Positions 1 through 6,202 of a DNA stretch of 7,409 nucleotides are shown piece after piece. A program made the position numbers and the translations under genes. The number at the start of each line of letters is the position of its first letter. The first letter of the stretch is position 1. The DNA is from Flavobacteriaceae bacterium (lineage in GTDB: Bacteria; Bacteroidota; Bacteroidia; Flavobacteriales; Flavobacteriaceae), in NCBI GenBank assembly GCA_013003145.1, contig JABDLH010000156.1:1-7409 (forward strand). The letters are read 5' to 3'. Below the pieces are notes generated by a model that was not told the DNA's origin, ran no database searches, and saw nothing but the letters and a program-made list of their open reading frames with translations.

Positions 1-377
1 TAGCCATCCAGCTCTCCATCCCTGTAACGAATGGTTTCCAGGGCTTCGGTATAATCCTCAAAGCTCTGGGTCTCCTGCTCCTTAAGTATTCCAAAGGCTA
101 ATACATTCTCCACAAAAGTGGTGCAATCCAGGCCGTGCAGGTTAACCACCAATGATTCTTTGTTTCCAACCTCCAGGGTTTTGGCAACATAAGGGGTGCC
201 CATAAAAGTTTTCCCGATGGTTACCAGGGTCTGCCCGTAGTCGTCTTGTGAAAGGGGTTGCAGTTGTTGGACTTTCTCTTCAAATTTCTGCCGGTCGGCA
301 TCAGAGCATACAATAGCCTGTGACCAGGTGGTGGTGCACCCTAGGAAGAAAAGAATGGGAATGAGTAGTTTTTTCAT
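1..377 (-). CDS. DUF1460 (NlpC/P60-like amidase-like) exported protein, 3' part missing
   Basis: The first 125 codons are present and the gene continues past the left edge. The ATG at 377-375 begins MKKLLIPILFFLGC, a charged start plus hydrophobic core, so the product is exported. Cleavage could be by signal peptidase I after W18-S-Q20 or, less typically, by lipoprotein processing at C14 (F-L-G-C, with a poor -3 residue). The motif G82-L-D-C-T-T-F-V-E90 is the hallmark of the DUF1460 family (PF07313), whose members have an NlpC/P60-type papain-like fold. C85 is the expected catalytic cysteine. The end of the visible part, IRYRDGELDG, also fits the family, in which a conserved Arg-Leu-His stretch usually follows. 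The usual family length is roughly 250-300 residues, so about half is visible. The substrate is not known from the sequence; peptidoglycan peptides are a family-based guess. It lies 28 bases downstream of the TraB-like gene, probably in the same transcript. Confidence 0.85.
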   Translation of the reverse strand, partial: MKKLLIPILFFLGCTTTWSQAIVCSDADRQKFEEKVQQLQPLSQDDYGQTLVTIGKTFMGTPYVAKTLEVGNKESLVVNLHGLDCTTFVENVLAFGILKEQETQSFEDYTEALETIRYRDGELDG

Positions 378-405
378 GGGCCGGATTTGACCCTAAAAAT
401 ACATT

Positions 406-3400
406 TTAATATCCAAATTGCGCGTATCCCTGGTAGGCATCGGGGTCAAAAACTACGGCCCGTGGACGATCCCTGATCAGGAAGGCTTCGGTGACCCTGT
501 CCATAATTTCTGCATCCGACTCTATGTCCGCAATTCGCAAACCATCATTGCGGTATACCGGGTCAATACACGGCATTTCACATGCCTTGTAAATAACCAC
601 ATGCATTTTGTAATCCTTGTAATAATCCAGCTTATTTTTCTTTTTAAAGTAGAAAGCTGTATACGAATTACCATCATTTTCAATTATCCTGGAATCGATA
701 TACTGAACGGTATCGAAGTCAGGGTGGTAGGTCGAATCCTCGAAGAGGGAGGCCTCGGCAAGGGCTTCAGGTTTCCGATATTCGCCAGGGATCAGGGATA
801 ATTGTCCTACTTCGTCCAGGATTTCATACAATAAGATCCTGCTATTTTTATCCTGCGCCAGCTCAGCAATGATACTATTTGGTATATTTTCATTTGCTGC
901 TGCCTTAAGGGCAATAATACGTGCCTGTATCCTGGCATCTTCTACCCATGATAATTTCTCAAAAAAGGCCGATACATTTTTGTCCGAACGGAATGGGTAA
1001 AGCACAACCGCATAATCATGCAGCAACTTCCTGAATTGTCGCTGCTTCCTGCTTTGCTTCTGTCCCGGCTCGGCTTCCAGGGCCAACTGCCGCTTGAGCT
1101 GCATACGGGCATCATTCAACATGGCAGTTTTATATTTTTTATAATGTTTTGGCCGTATTAAATCTTTTGAAAGTAAACCGGATAATAAGGCCAATACGGG
1201 CTCCTTGTATTCCTCAATTGGATGATATGCCAACAGCTCTGGGAATAATTCCCTGGCCATGGGCAGGCTATCCCTGAAAGGTTCAAAGATCTTATTGATC
1301 TCGTACACATTAGATGCCAGGGGCAGGTCTTTAGACAACAAGCGCATTAACTGCTTCGCAGCATCTTGGGTATTCTTCTGGGTGATCGCCTGTAGTATCT
1401 TGGACTGTGCCATCGCATCCGTATAGGATTCCTCATAATATCGCAACAGGAAACTCTCCACCTCGGGATGCTCCATTCGTCCTAATTGTCTTAGTAAATG
1501 AGTCCTGATATGTACCTTATCTTCCGGGAATTCAAAATTCGAAAGTAATTGCATCAGGCTGTCTGCATGGGTTTCAGTAAAAAGCAGGTACCTGTAGCCG
1601 TCCAGGACTATACTATCATTCGCTCTTAGCGCAGAGAAAAAGTCGTTCGTCTTATCTTCAGTCAGTTCCCGCCCTACCAGGGTGTCCATAGGTCTGAAAT
1701 TATCAAAGAATTCCTTTACAAACGGACTCAGGGGCCGCAGGCTGTCACCCCCCGCTTTCAGCTCGTATAACAGGCTTCCTTTAATCACATTCTTCACTAG
1801 TATAAATCGACTGCTGGCCGTATCGGTAAGCGTCATCTGGAGTTCGTGGTGTCCTTCGGGATGCGTCCGAGATATCGTTTCACTTACCTTAAATGTTTTC
1901 TTCGCATATCGTCTTTTACGACCTGCCCAGGCCGAATCTATAGATGCTATAGTCATGAACTCATGGCTCTTATTCAGCAAGACTGTGATCGCTTCGTTGT
2001 TCTTATACTGGTAGACCGTCTTTTTGGTATACGGCATGTAGTCTTTTTGCTTCTTACGGGTATATCCCTGGCCGCTGATCTCTACGAATTTTTTTGGCGT
2101 AACGGGGGATACCGTAGTAAACAACATGGCTGTGTCCCTGATCTTTTCAAATTCTTCAGGGTAATACGTTTCACTAAGCCGGAACGAATCCAGGTATTGT
2201 CTTGCTGCAGCTTCGTCCTTGCCCAGGCTGCCAAGCAGGTAATAATCGTTGCCTTGCTTAAAGCTTTTAAGATAAACACGTTGCCCCTGATTTTTGTTGA
2301 ATTCAGCAGATGAAACAAGGTTGTCCGGGGATTCTACCCAGGATTCACCTTCAAGACCATAGGCCTGGTAAAACCTTAATTGAATCTGTTTTAATTCAAA
2401 TGCATCCGACTCTATATAGTCAAAATCATTCAGGGTTACTTTGTGCAGGAAGTAATAGTTTCCATTCGCAAAATCGTAGCCTTCCACCTGCCTGTTCCCA
2501 TGGCGGAATCGATTGGTGAAACGATGAAGCCCCGGCATATTAACCTGGAAGCTATTAAAGCCTGAACTGAGCGAAATTTGTTTTTCAACCGGGATGTTAA
2601 AGCGGAGGCTGTTAAAAAGAGCTGGGCCAAAACGAGCGGAATAATCCCCATCTCCGGCCAGCTTAAACACCAGGATCTCCAGCGGCGTCTGGAAGATCTG
2701 GTAGTGCTGGTGGTCGCCATTTTTCAGACGGTTCTTCAGGTCCAGCCCTTTAAAGCCTTGTTTCTCTATAATGGTTTTTTCCAGGATGGTTCCCGGGATA
2801 TTCTCGAATAACATATCCTCCAGGTCGTGCAACTCCAGCGTAGCTTCCGGGTTGAGGAAGCGGTATGTTGGAACACGGTGTACCATCAGGTACGCCCCGT
2901 TGGGGAGATCGGGCGAGATATAAGTGGTATGTGATTTTTCAACTACGGGGTATAGCGGCGCGGGCAGGTCAAGGCTAAAGAACTGGTCGTCCGTAGTCTG
3001 CGTATGCCCCTGAGGCTCCCGGAATGTCTGAACAAATTTATGTTTAAGCTCCTGCCCTTTTACACTGCTTGCAGACACCAGGGGTTTCACTTGGTAACCC
3101 TTGCTGCGAAGCAATTCCAGGACGCCCTCTTCTCCCGGGAGGTGGGCGGCGCCTATACCGGCAAATACTTTTTGATGACGGATGGCCGAATCCAGTTTAT
3201 GCACCATATTCCGGTTACGGATATACAGCATGTTCTCCAGGTAGTGATCGGTGTACATGGCTTTGTCGATAGAATCGAGCAGGGCAATATTTCGTTCGCG
3301 GTAGGCATCCTGCATCAGCGACATCAGGTTACCCTGCTGAATGCGCTCCTGTAACCAGGCATCCGGCTTCTTCTTCATGGCATTCATGCTGGCCAGGGCG

Positions 3401-3918
3401 ACCAGGGTTCCGGATTCTTCCAGGTCTTCCAGGGCCAGGATCGGTTTGTGAAATTTACTGCCTGCCCGGTAAATGAACATATCCAGGTAGGTGTCTTCTT
3501 CAAAATCTTGTGCATATTGATCTGTGCGGTAGAGAATGCTGTTGACCAGCCCATCTTCGGAGGCGATGAAATTGGCAATATCTTTTTTGTCCGGAGCCCT
3601 CATGGCAAAAGCATCGGTATAAAATCCTTTAGGGTTAAATCCAATTTTTCCTGCCCGGCTCAGCGTGCCGGTTTCAGAATCGTTTTCCAACCAGGTAGCC
3701 GGGTCAGATTCCAGGGCAATGACCTCGCTCTGGTCAAGGGCATCGTAAAAAACATCATCCAGGTGAAAGGCGATCTTCTTACTGACGTGCATGGTGCCGT
3801 AGAGGTATGAAGTCTGTTCCAATCCATTCCCGGAAATTTCCCATAGCAAGCTGTTGTCATCTTGCGACCAGGAGGGAATTATAAAGCAGGTGCACAATAG
3901 GGGGAGTAGCCAGCGCAT
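406..3918 (-). CDS. Giant exported TraB/GumN-family protein with tandem modules and HEAT-like tail
   Basis: This is an intact ORF of 1170 residues, with an ATG at 3918 and a TAA at 406. Residues 1-19 are a signal peptide ending W-S-Q. Residues 22-282 are a TraB/PrgY/GumN domain (PF01963), with G41-T-M-H44, the following L-E-S (E70), L-E-D-L-E around 163-167, R236-N237, and the second motif G256-A-A-H259. In the related TIKI proteases the two GxxH motifs and the glutamate are metal-site residues; catalysis here is inferred only. Bacterial GumN-like proteins usually stop near 280-350 residues, so about 890 residues are additional. These comprise three similar alpha/beta-looking segments (about 313-443, 453-583, 601-743), an alpha-helical HEAT-like stretch (about 785-1045), and a C-terminal domain with C1113 and C1117, the only cysteines outside the signal peptide. 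A periplasmic or surface location is expected. The start is well fixed, since it gives the full signal peptide. The gene sits 32 bases after the mscS-like gene. Function is unknown. Confidence 0.9.
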   Translation of the reverse strand: MRWLLPLLCTCFIIPSWSQDDNSLLWEISGNGLEQTSYLYGTMHVSKKIAFHLDDVFYDALDQSEVIALESDPATWLENDSETGTLSRAGKIGFNPKGFYTDAFAMRAPDKKDIANFIASEDGLVNSILYRTDQYAQDFEEDTYLDMFIYRAGSKFHKPILALEDLEESGTLVALASMNAMKKKPDAWLQERIQQGNLMSLMQDAYRERNIALLDSIDKAMYTDHYLENMLYIRNRNMVHKLDSAIRHQKVFAGIGAAHLPGEEGVLELLRSKGYQVKPLVSASSVKGQELKHKFVQTFREPQGHTQTTDDQFFSLDLPAPLYPVVEKSHTTYISPDLPNGAYLMVHRVPTYRFLNPEATLELHDLEDMLFENIPGTILEKTIIEKQGFKGLDLKNRLKNGDHQHYQIFQTPLEILVFKLAGDGDYSARFGPALFNSLRFNIPVEKQISLSSGFNSFQVNMPGLHRFTNRFRHGNRQVEGYDFANGNYYFLHKVTLNDFDYIESDAFELKQIQLRFYQAYGLEGESWVESPDNLVSSAEFNKNQGQRVYLKSFKQGNDYYLLGSLGKDEAAARQYLDSFRLSETYYPEEFEKIRDTAMLFTTVSPVTPKKFVEISGQGYTRKKQKDYMPYTKKTVYQYKNNEAITVLLNKSHEFMTIASIDSAWAGRKRRYAKKTFKVSETISRTHPEGHHELQMTLTDTASSRFILVKNVIKGSLLYELKAGGDSLRPLSPFVKEFFDNFRPMDTLVGRELTEDKTNDFFSALRANDSIVLDGYRYLLFTETHADSLMQLLSNFEFPEDKVHIRTHLLRQLGRMEHPEVESFLLRYYEESYTDAMAQSKILQAITQKNTQDAAKQLMRLLSKDLPLASNVYEINKIFEPFRDSLPMARELFPELLAYHPIEEYKEPVLALLSGLLSKDLIRPKHYKKYKTAMLNDARMQLKRQLALEAEPGQKQSRKQRQFRKLLHDYAVVLYPFRSDKNVSAFFEKLSWVEDARIQARIIALKAAANENIPNSIIAELAQDKNSRILLYEILDEVGQLSLIPGEYRKPEALAEASLFEDSTYHPDFDTVQYIDSRIIENDGNSYTAFYFKKKNKLDYYKDYKMHVVIYKACEMPCIDPVYRNDGLRIADIESDAEIMDRVTEAFLIRDRPRAVVFDPDAYQGYAQFGY
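784..1566 (-). other. Alpha-helical HEAT-like region (residues about 785-1045)
   Basis: This stretch is rich in Leu, Ala, Lys and Glu and is built of paired amphipathic helices. Examples are the segments around H803-L809, P818-Y827, K840-T847, A853-L861, E906-L916 and A1007-L1020. The pattern of helix, short turn and helix with hydrophobic spacing is what HEAT or ARM-type solenoids show. No clean repeat consensus can be read, so the assignment is tentative. It includes a strongly basic patch around 922-963. A protein-protein interaction scaffold is the usual role for such a region. Confidence 0.4.
1690..2982 (-). repeat. Three divergent tandem protein modules within the TraB-family protein
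   Basis: Protein residues about 313-443, 453-583 and 601-743 (2982-2590, 2562-2170, 2118-1690) share a common outline. Each begins with a short strand (F-S-L-D-L-P, F-Q-V-N-M-P, F-V-E-I-S-G). A strand around an aromatic or hydrophobic pair follows (G-A-Y-L-M-V, G-N-Y-Y-F-L, E-A-I-T-V-L), then a long variable middle, another strand, and a closing helix with F-x-x-x-x-R-F, Y-L-D-S-F-R-L or F-F-D-N-F-R-P. The first two match best and the third is weaker. DNA identity between copies is not evident, so any duplication is old. The module resembles small alpha/beta folds of the PsbP/Mog1 kind, but that is only an impression. Confidence 0.45.
3073..3855 (-). other. TraB/GumN domain of the giant protein (residues 22-282)
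   Basis: The domain boundaries were set by eye. It opens with S-L-L-W-E-I-S-G and Y-L-Y-G-T-M-H-V, typical of the family start, and closes with G-I-G-A-A-H-L-P-G followed by a leucine-rich helix and G-Y-x-V. All the motifs I know for the family are present in the usual order and spacing, so the head looks intact rather than degenerate. Confidence 0.85.
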
Positions 3919-3950
3919 AGTAAAATAAGTTTACATATTAATATTAACGA

Positions 3951-5021
3951 CTAATTGTCTTCAGTATTTCCCTGTCCTTCAGGATTTTTCAGGAAAACAC
4001 GGGTTTTGGCGAGGCTGTCCGGGTAATTAGATTGTAGAAAGGTTATGAGTTGTTCGCGTACGTGGACCCTCAGGTCCCATGCGGTTGGAGAGTCTTTAGC
4101 GCTCATCAGGGCACGCACTTCCACATGATGTGGTTTGGAGTCTGTTACCTGAATATTATTCACTTTTTTATCCCACAGCTCTGTGTTTTCCAAAGTGCGA
4201 GTCAGTGCATCGCGCAGTTGGTCAAAGGGGACAGTGTAGTCCAGGTAAAGGTATACGGTTCCCAAAATGTCTGAAGAGGTTTTCGTCCAGTTCTGGAAAG
4301 GAGTATCAATAAAATATGTGGTAGGGACAACCAGTCTTCTTTTGTCCCAGATGGCGATCACTACGTAGGTGAGGCGTATTTCTTCTATTCGTCCCCATTC
4401 TCCTTCTACGATGACCACATCATCAATTTTTATGGGTTGGGTTAAGGCGATCTGTATTCCCGCCAGGATAGTTCCAATCATTTTCTGTGCGGAGAAGCCG
4501 ATGATGATCCCGGCCACCCCTGCGGAAGCAAAGATACTGACCCCGATCTCCCGTATACTTTCAAAGCTCATCAGGGCGATACCCAGGGCAAGTATTATAA
4601 GGAGGAAGACCGCGATACGCTCCAGGATGTTGAACTGTGTATAGACCTTCCTCGCCCTGAGGTTGTTCGCCGTATTCATGTCGTACTGCTGTACCACAAG
4701 ATCTTTTGCCAGGGTGATCACTTGTATGATCAGCCAGGTGATGGCGAAGATCAGGAGTAGGGAACTTCCCTTTCTAAAATAGTATTCGTAATCTTCCAGT
4801 CCTGTAAGTTCCCTGAGTGCTTTCATTCGCAGCAAGAAGGAAAGGAAGATGAGGAAAATAGGCTTTGCTGTCTTTTTTACGGTATCAGTAGGAATGATAT
4901 TTCTGGGGTTTTTACCCAGTTTCCTGAGAATAGCGATCACTACGAAGTACAGGATAACTAATCCCAAAAAGGTACCCAGCGTATAAATCATCGCCTCCCG
5001 TTGAAAAAACTCTTCTAGCAT
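3951..5021 (-). CDS. MscS-family small-conductance mechanosensitive channel
   Basis: A 356-residue inner-membrane channel of the MscS family (PF00924), which opens under membrane tension to release solutes during hypo-osmotic shock. Hydrophobic segments are at about 14-34, 52-66, 86-106 and 134-153, followed by the Gly/Ala-rich pore helix at about 159-193. The pore helix contains S-A-G-V-A-G-I-I-I-G-F and then A-L-T-Q-P-I-K-I-D-D-V-V, the signature leading into the beta domain. Next come G-R-I-E-E-I, where the beta domain continues, and V-V-P-T-T-Y-F, both family marks. The cytosolic alpha/beta part runs to about 345 and the end is polar. Five transmembrane helices are more than the three of E. 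coli MscS, but common in the wider family. The start at 5021 is the first Met; M11 is an alternative. It is the promoter-proximal gene of the leftward set, reading away from hemH. The specific paralog cannot be named from sequence alone. Confidence 0.93.
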   Translation of the reverse strand: MLEEFFQREAMIYTLGTFLGLVILYFVVIAILRKLGKNPRNIIPTDTVKKTAKPIFLIFLSFLLRMKALRELTGLEDYEYYFRKGSSLLLIFAITWLIIQVITLAKDLVVQQYDMNTANNLRARKVYTQFNILERIAVFLLIILALGIALMSFESIREIGVSIFASAGVAGIIIGFSAQKMIGTILAGIQIALTQPIKIDDVVIVEGEWGRIEEIRLTYVVIAIWDKRRLVVPTTYFIDTPFQNWTKTSSDILGTVYLYLDYTVPFDQLRDALTRTLENTELWDKKVNNIQVTDSKPHHVEVRALMSAKDSPTAWDLRVHVREQLITFLQSNYPDSLAKTRVFLKNPEGQGNTEDN

Positions 5022-5033
5022 AGCCCTATAATT

Positions 5034-5041
5034 TAAAAATA
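5034..5041 (-). promoter_or_regulatory. Weak candidate -7 element for the mscS-like operon
   Basis: On the minus strand TATTTTTA lies 12 bases before the ATG at 5021. It differs from the Bacteroidota -7 consensus TAnnTTTG only at the last base. No TTG-type -33 element was found at the usual distance of about 20 bases. It is offered because some promoter must lie in this divergent gap, but the match is poor in such A/T-rich DNA. Confidence 0.2.
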
Positions 5042-5140
5042 CTCATGGGCTATAGGTGCTTTATCCATTAAATTAGTTTTCTCGATAGCTGCATTTAAAG
5101 TATTTAGAGGGGGTCTGAAGGATAGTTGCCTCTTAATTGG

Positions 5141-5148
5141 TATTTTTG
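5141..5148 (+). promoter_or_regulatory. Bacteroidota -7 promoter element for hemH
   Basis: TATTTTTG is an exact match to the TAnnTTTG -7 element recognised by the Bacteroidota primary sigma factor. It ends 20 bases before the hemH start, which would give a leader of only about a dozen bases. TTG triplets occur at 5126-5128 and 5137-5139, but neither is at the usual spacing for a -33 element, so the upstream half is weak or absent. The leader is A-rich and has no Shine-Dalgarno sequence, as is usual in this phylum. Confidence 0.5.
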
Positions 5149-5168
5149 TTTTTCAAAAAAAGAAAATT

Positions 5169-6200
5169 GTGAAAGGAGTATTACTCGTCAACCTGGGATC
5201 CCCGGAAAGTCCCACCCCTAAAGATGTAAAACCTTACCTGGACGAATTCCTGATGGATGAACGGGTGATCGATGTTCCCAAGATACTGCGCAATATTATT
5301 GTCAGGGGAATCATTTTACAAAGCCGACCTAAAAAATCGGCCAAAGCTTACAGTAAGATCTGGTGGGATGAAGGTTCTCCCCTCATCGTGATCTCGGAAC
5401 GTTTTAAGAAGAAGGTGCAGCAGCAGACCAAACTGCCGGTTGCCCTGGGAATGCGTTACGGGACTATGAGTATAAAGAATGGGTTGGAGGAACTGCAGTC
5501 CCAAGGTGTGGACGAGGTGCTGCTGGTGCCACTCTACCCGCATTACGCCATGTCTTCTTACGAGACCGTCGTGGTAAAGGCTATGGAAGACCGGGAGAAG
5601 TTCTTCCCTGACCTGAAGATCACCACCCTGCCTCCTTTTTATAAGAATATCAATTACCTTAAAGTATTATCCAAGAGTATAGCGGATGGCCTCGCCGGCT
5701 TTGATTACGACCATGTGTTATTTTCATACCACGGTATACCCGAAAGGCACATCCGCAAATCAGATCCTACCAAATACCATTGTAAGATTGATGGTAGTTG
5801 TTGCAGTATTAATTCCATCGCCCATCATACTTGCTATCGCCACCAATGTTACTTTACCACGGAAGCCATCCGGAACATCCTGGGCCTCACGGAAGACCAG
5901 GTAAGCACTTCCTTCCAGAGTAGGTTAGCGGGAGACCCATGGTTAAAACCCTATACCGATTACGAGTTTGAACGTCTCCCGAAGATGGGTAAGACCAAGC
6001 TCGCCGTGATCACCCCTGCCTTTGTCTCAGACTGCCTGGAAACCTTGGAAGAGATCGCCATGGAGGGAGAAGAAGAATTCATGGAAGCCGGCGGGAAATC
6101 TTATAAGCACATACCTTGCCTGAACGATAGGGATGATTGGGTAGGTGTAATGGCCCAGTGGATAGCGGACTGGGAAGAACATAATATGCTCCCTGCCTGA
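5169..6200 (+). CDS. hemH: Ferrochelatase (protoporphyrin ferrochelatase)
   Basis: A 343-residue enzyme that inserts Fe2+ into protoporphyrin IX, the last step of the protoporphyrin-dependent heme pathway; it acts in the cytoplasm or at the inner membrane face. It starts with the family hallmark K-G-V-L-L-V-N-L-G-S-P. H188 in F-S-Y-H-G-I-P is the metal/proton-handling histidine. D288-C-L-E291-T-L-E-E-I holds the conserved active-site glutamate (E291). P-L-Y-P-H-Y at 121-126 and G-M-R-Y-G at 94-98 are also typical. A cysteine-rich segment, with C205, C211, C212, C222 and C227, sits in the position where some bacterial ferrochelatases bind a [2Fe-2S] cluster through an internal insertion; cluster binding here is an inference. 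The start is GTG at 5169: no ATG gives the conserved N-terminus, and the codon directly precedes K-G-V-L-L. The length is normal. The stop overlaps the start of the MATE gene. Confidence 0.96.
   Translation: MKGVLLVNLGSPESPTPKDVKPYLDEFLMDERVIDVPKILRNIIVRGIILQSRPKKSAKAYSKIWWDEGSPLIVISERFKKKVQQQTKLPVALGMRYGTMSIKNGLEELQSQGVDEVLLVPLYPHYAMSSYETVVVKAMEDREKFFPDLKITTLPPFYKNINYLKVLSKSIADGLAGFDYDHVLFSYHGIPERHIRKSDPTKYHCKIDGSCCSINSIAHHTCYRHQCYFTTEAIRNILGLTEDQVSTSFQSRLAGDPWLKPYTDYEFERLPKMGKTKLAVITPAFVSDCLETLEEIAMEGEEEFMEAGGKSYKHIPCLNDRDDWVGVMAQWIADWEEHNMLPA
5781..5849 (+). other. Cysteine-rich internal segment of HemH, possible [2Fe-2S] site
   Basis: Residues 205-227 contain five cysteines: C205, then C211-C212, C222 and C227 (spacing C-x5-C-C-x9-C-x4-C). 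The segment follows the H-G-I-P motif and precedes the helix T-T-E-A-I-R. A class of bacterial ferrochelatases is known to carry a [2Fe-2S] cluster held by cysteines of an internal segment in this part of the fold. Four of the five could be ligands; which ones cannot be read from this sequence. Confidence 0.55.
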
Positions 6201-6202
6201 TG
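6198..6202 (+). other. hemH stop / MATE start overlap (TGATG)
   Basis: The hemH TGA at 6198-6200 shares its last base with the MATE ATG at 6200-6202. No Shine-Dalgarno-like sequence precedes it. Such one-base overlaps usually mean that the ribosome finishing the first gene re-initiates on the second, so output of the two proteins should be linked. Confidence 0.8.

Noticed and set aside
394..401. Minus-strand TATTTTTA, 16 bases before the DUF1460 start, as an internal promoter
   Set aside because: It has one mismatch to TAnnTTTG, and the nearest upstream TTTG (417-414) is only 12 bases away instead of about 20. The gap is 28 bases, so read-through from upstream is the simpler view.
1846..2313. 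Plus-strand open frame of 155 codons opposite the TraB-family gene, and similar plus-strand frames at 418-801, 2578-2811, 3004-3354 and 3448-3810
   Set aside because: They lie antisense within one long, well-supported gene, encode no recognisable domain, and have the composition of complement frames of a coding strand.
3411..3440. Closely repeated CCAGG words (for example in the TraB-family gene near 3420-3437) as a DNA repeat or recognition array
   Set aside because: The word is spread through the coding sequence and follows from frequent CTG-G and GCC-CTG-G codon pairs on the minus strand; spacing is irregular.
3919..3950. A/T-rich TTAATATTAATA stretch between the mscS-like and TraB-family genes as a terminator or operator
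   Set aside because: The short symmetric run is low-complexity A/T sequence with no G/C stem and no flanking T run, so neither a terminator nor a defined operator can be supported.
5022..5168. Riboswitch or structured RNA in the divergent intergenic region
   Set aside because: I saw no convincing long stem or known riboswitch core, and the predicted hemH leader is only about a dozen bases long.
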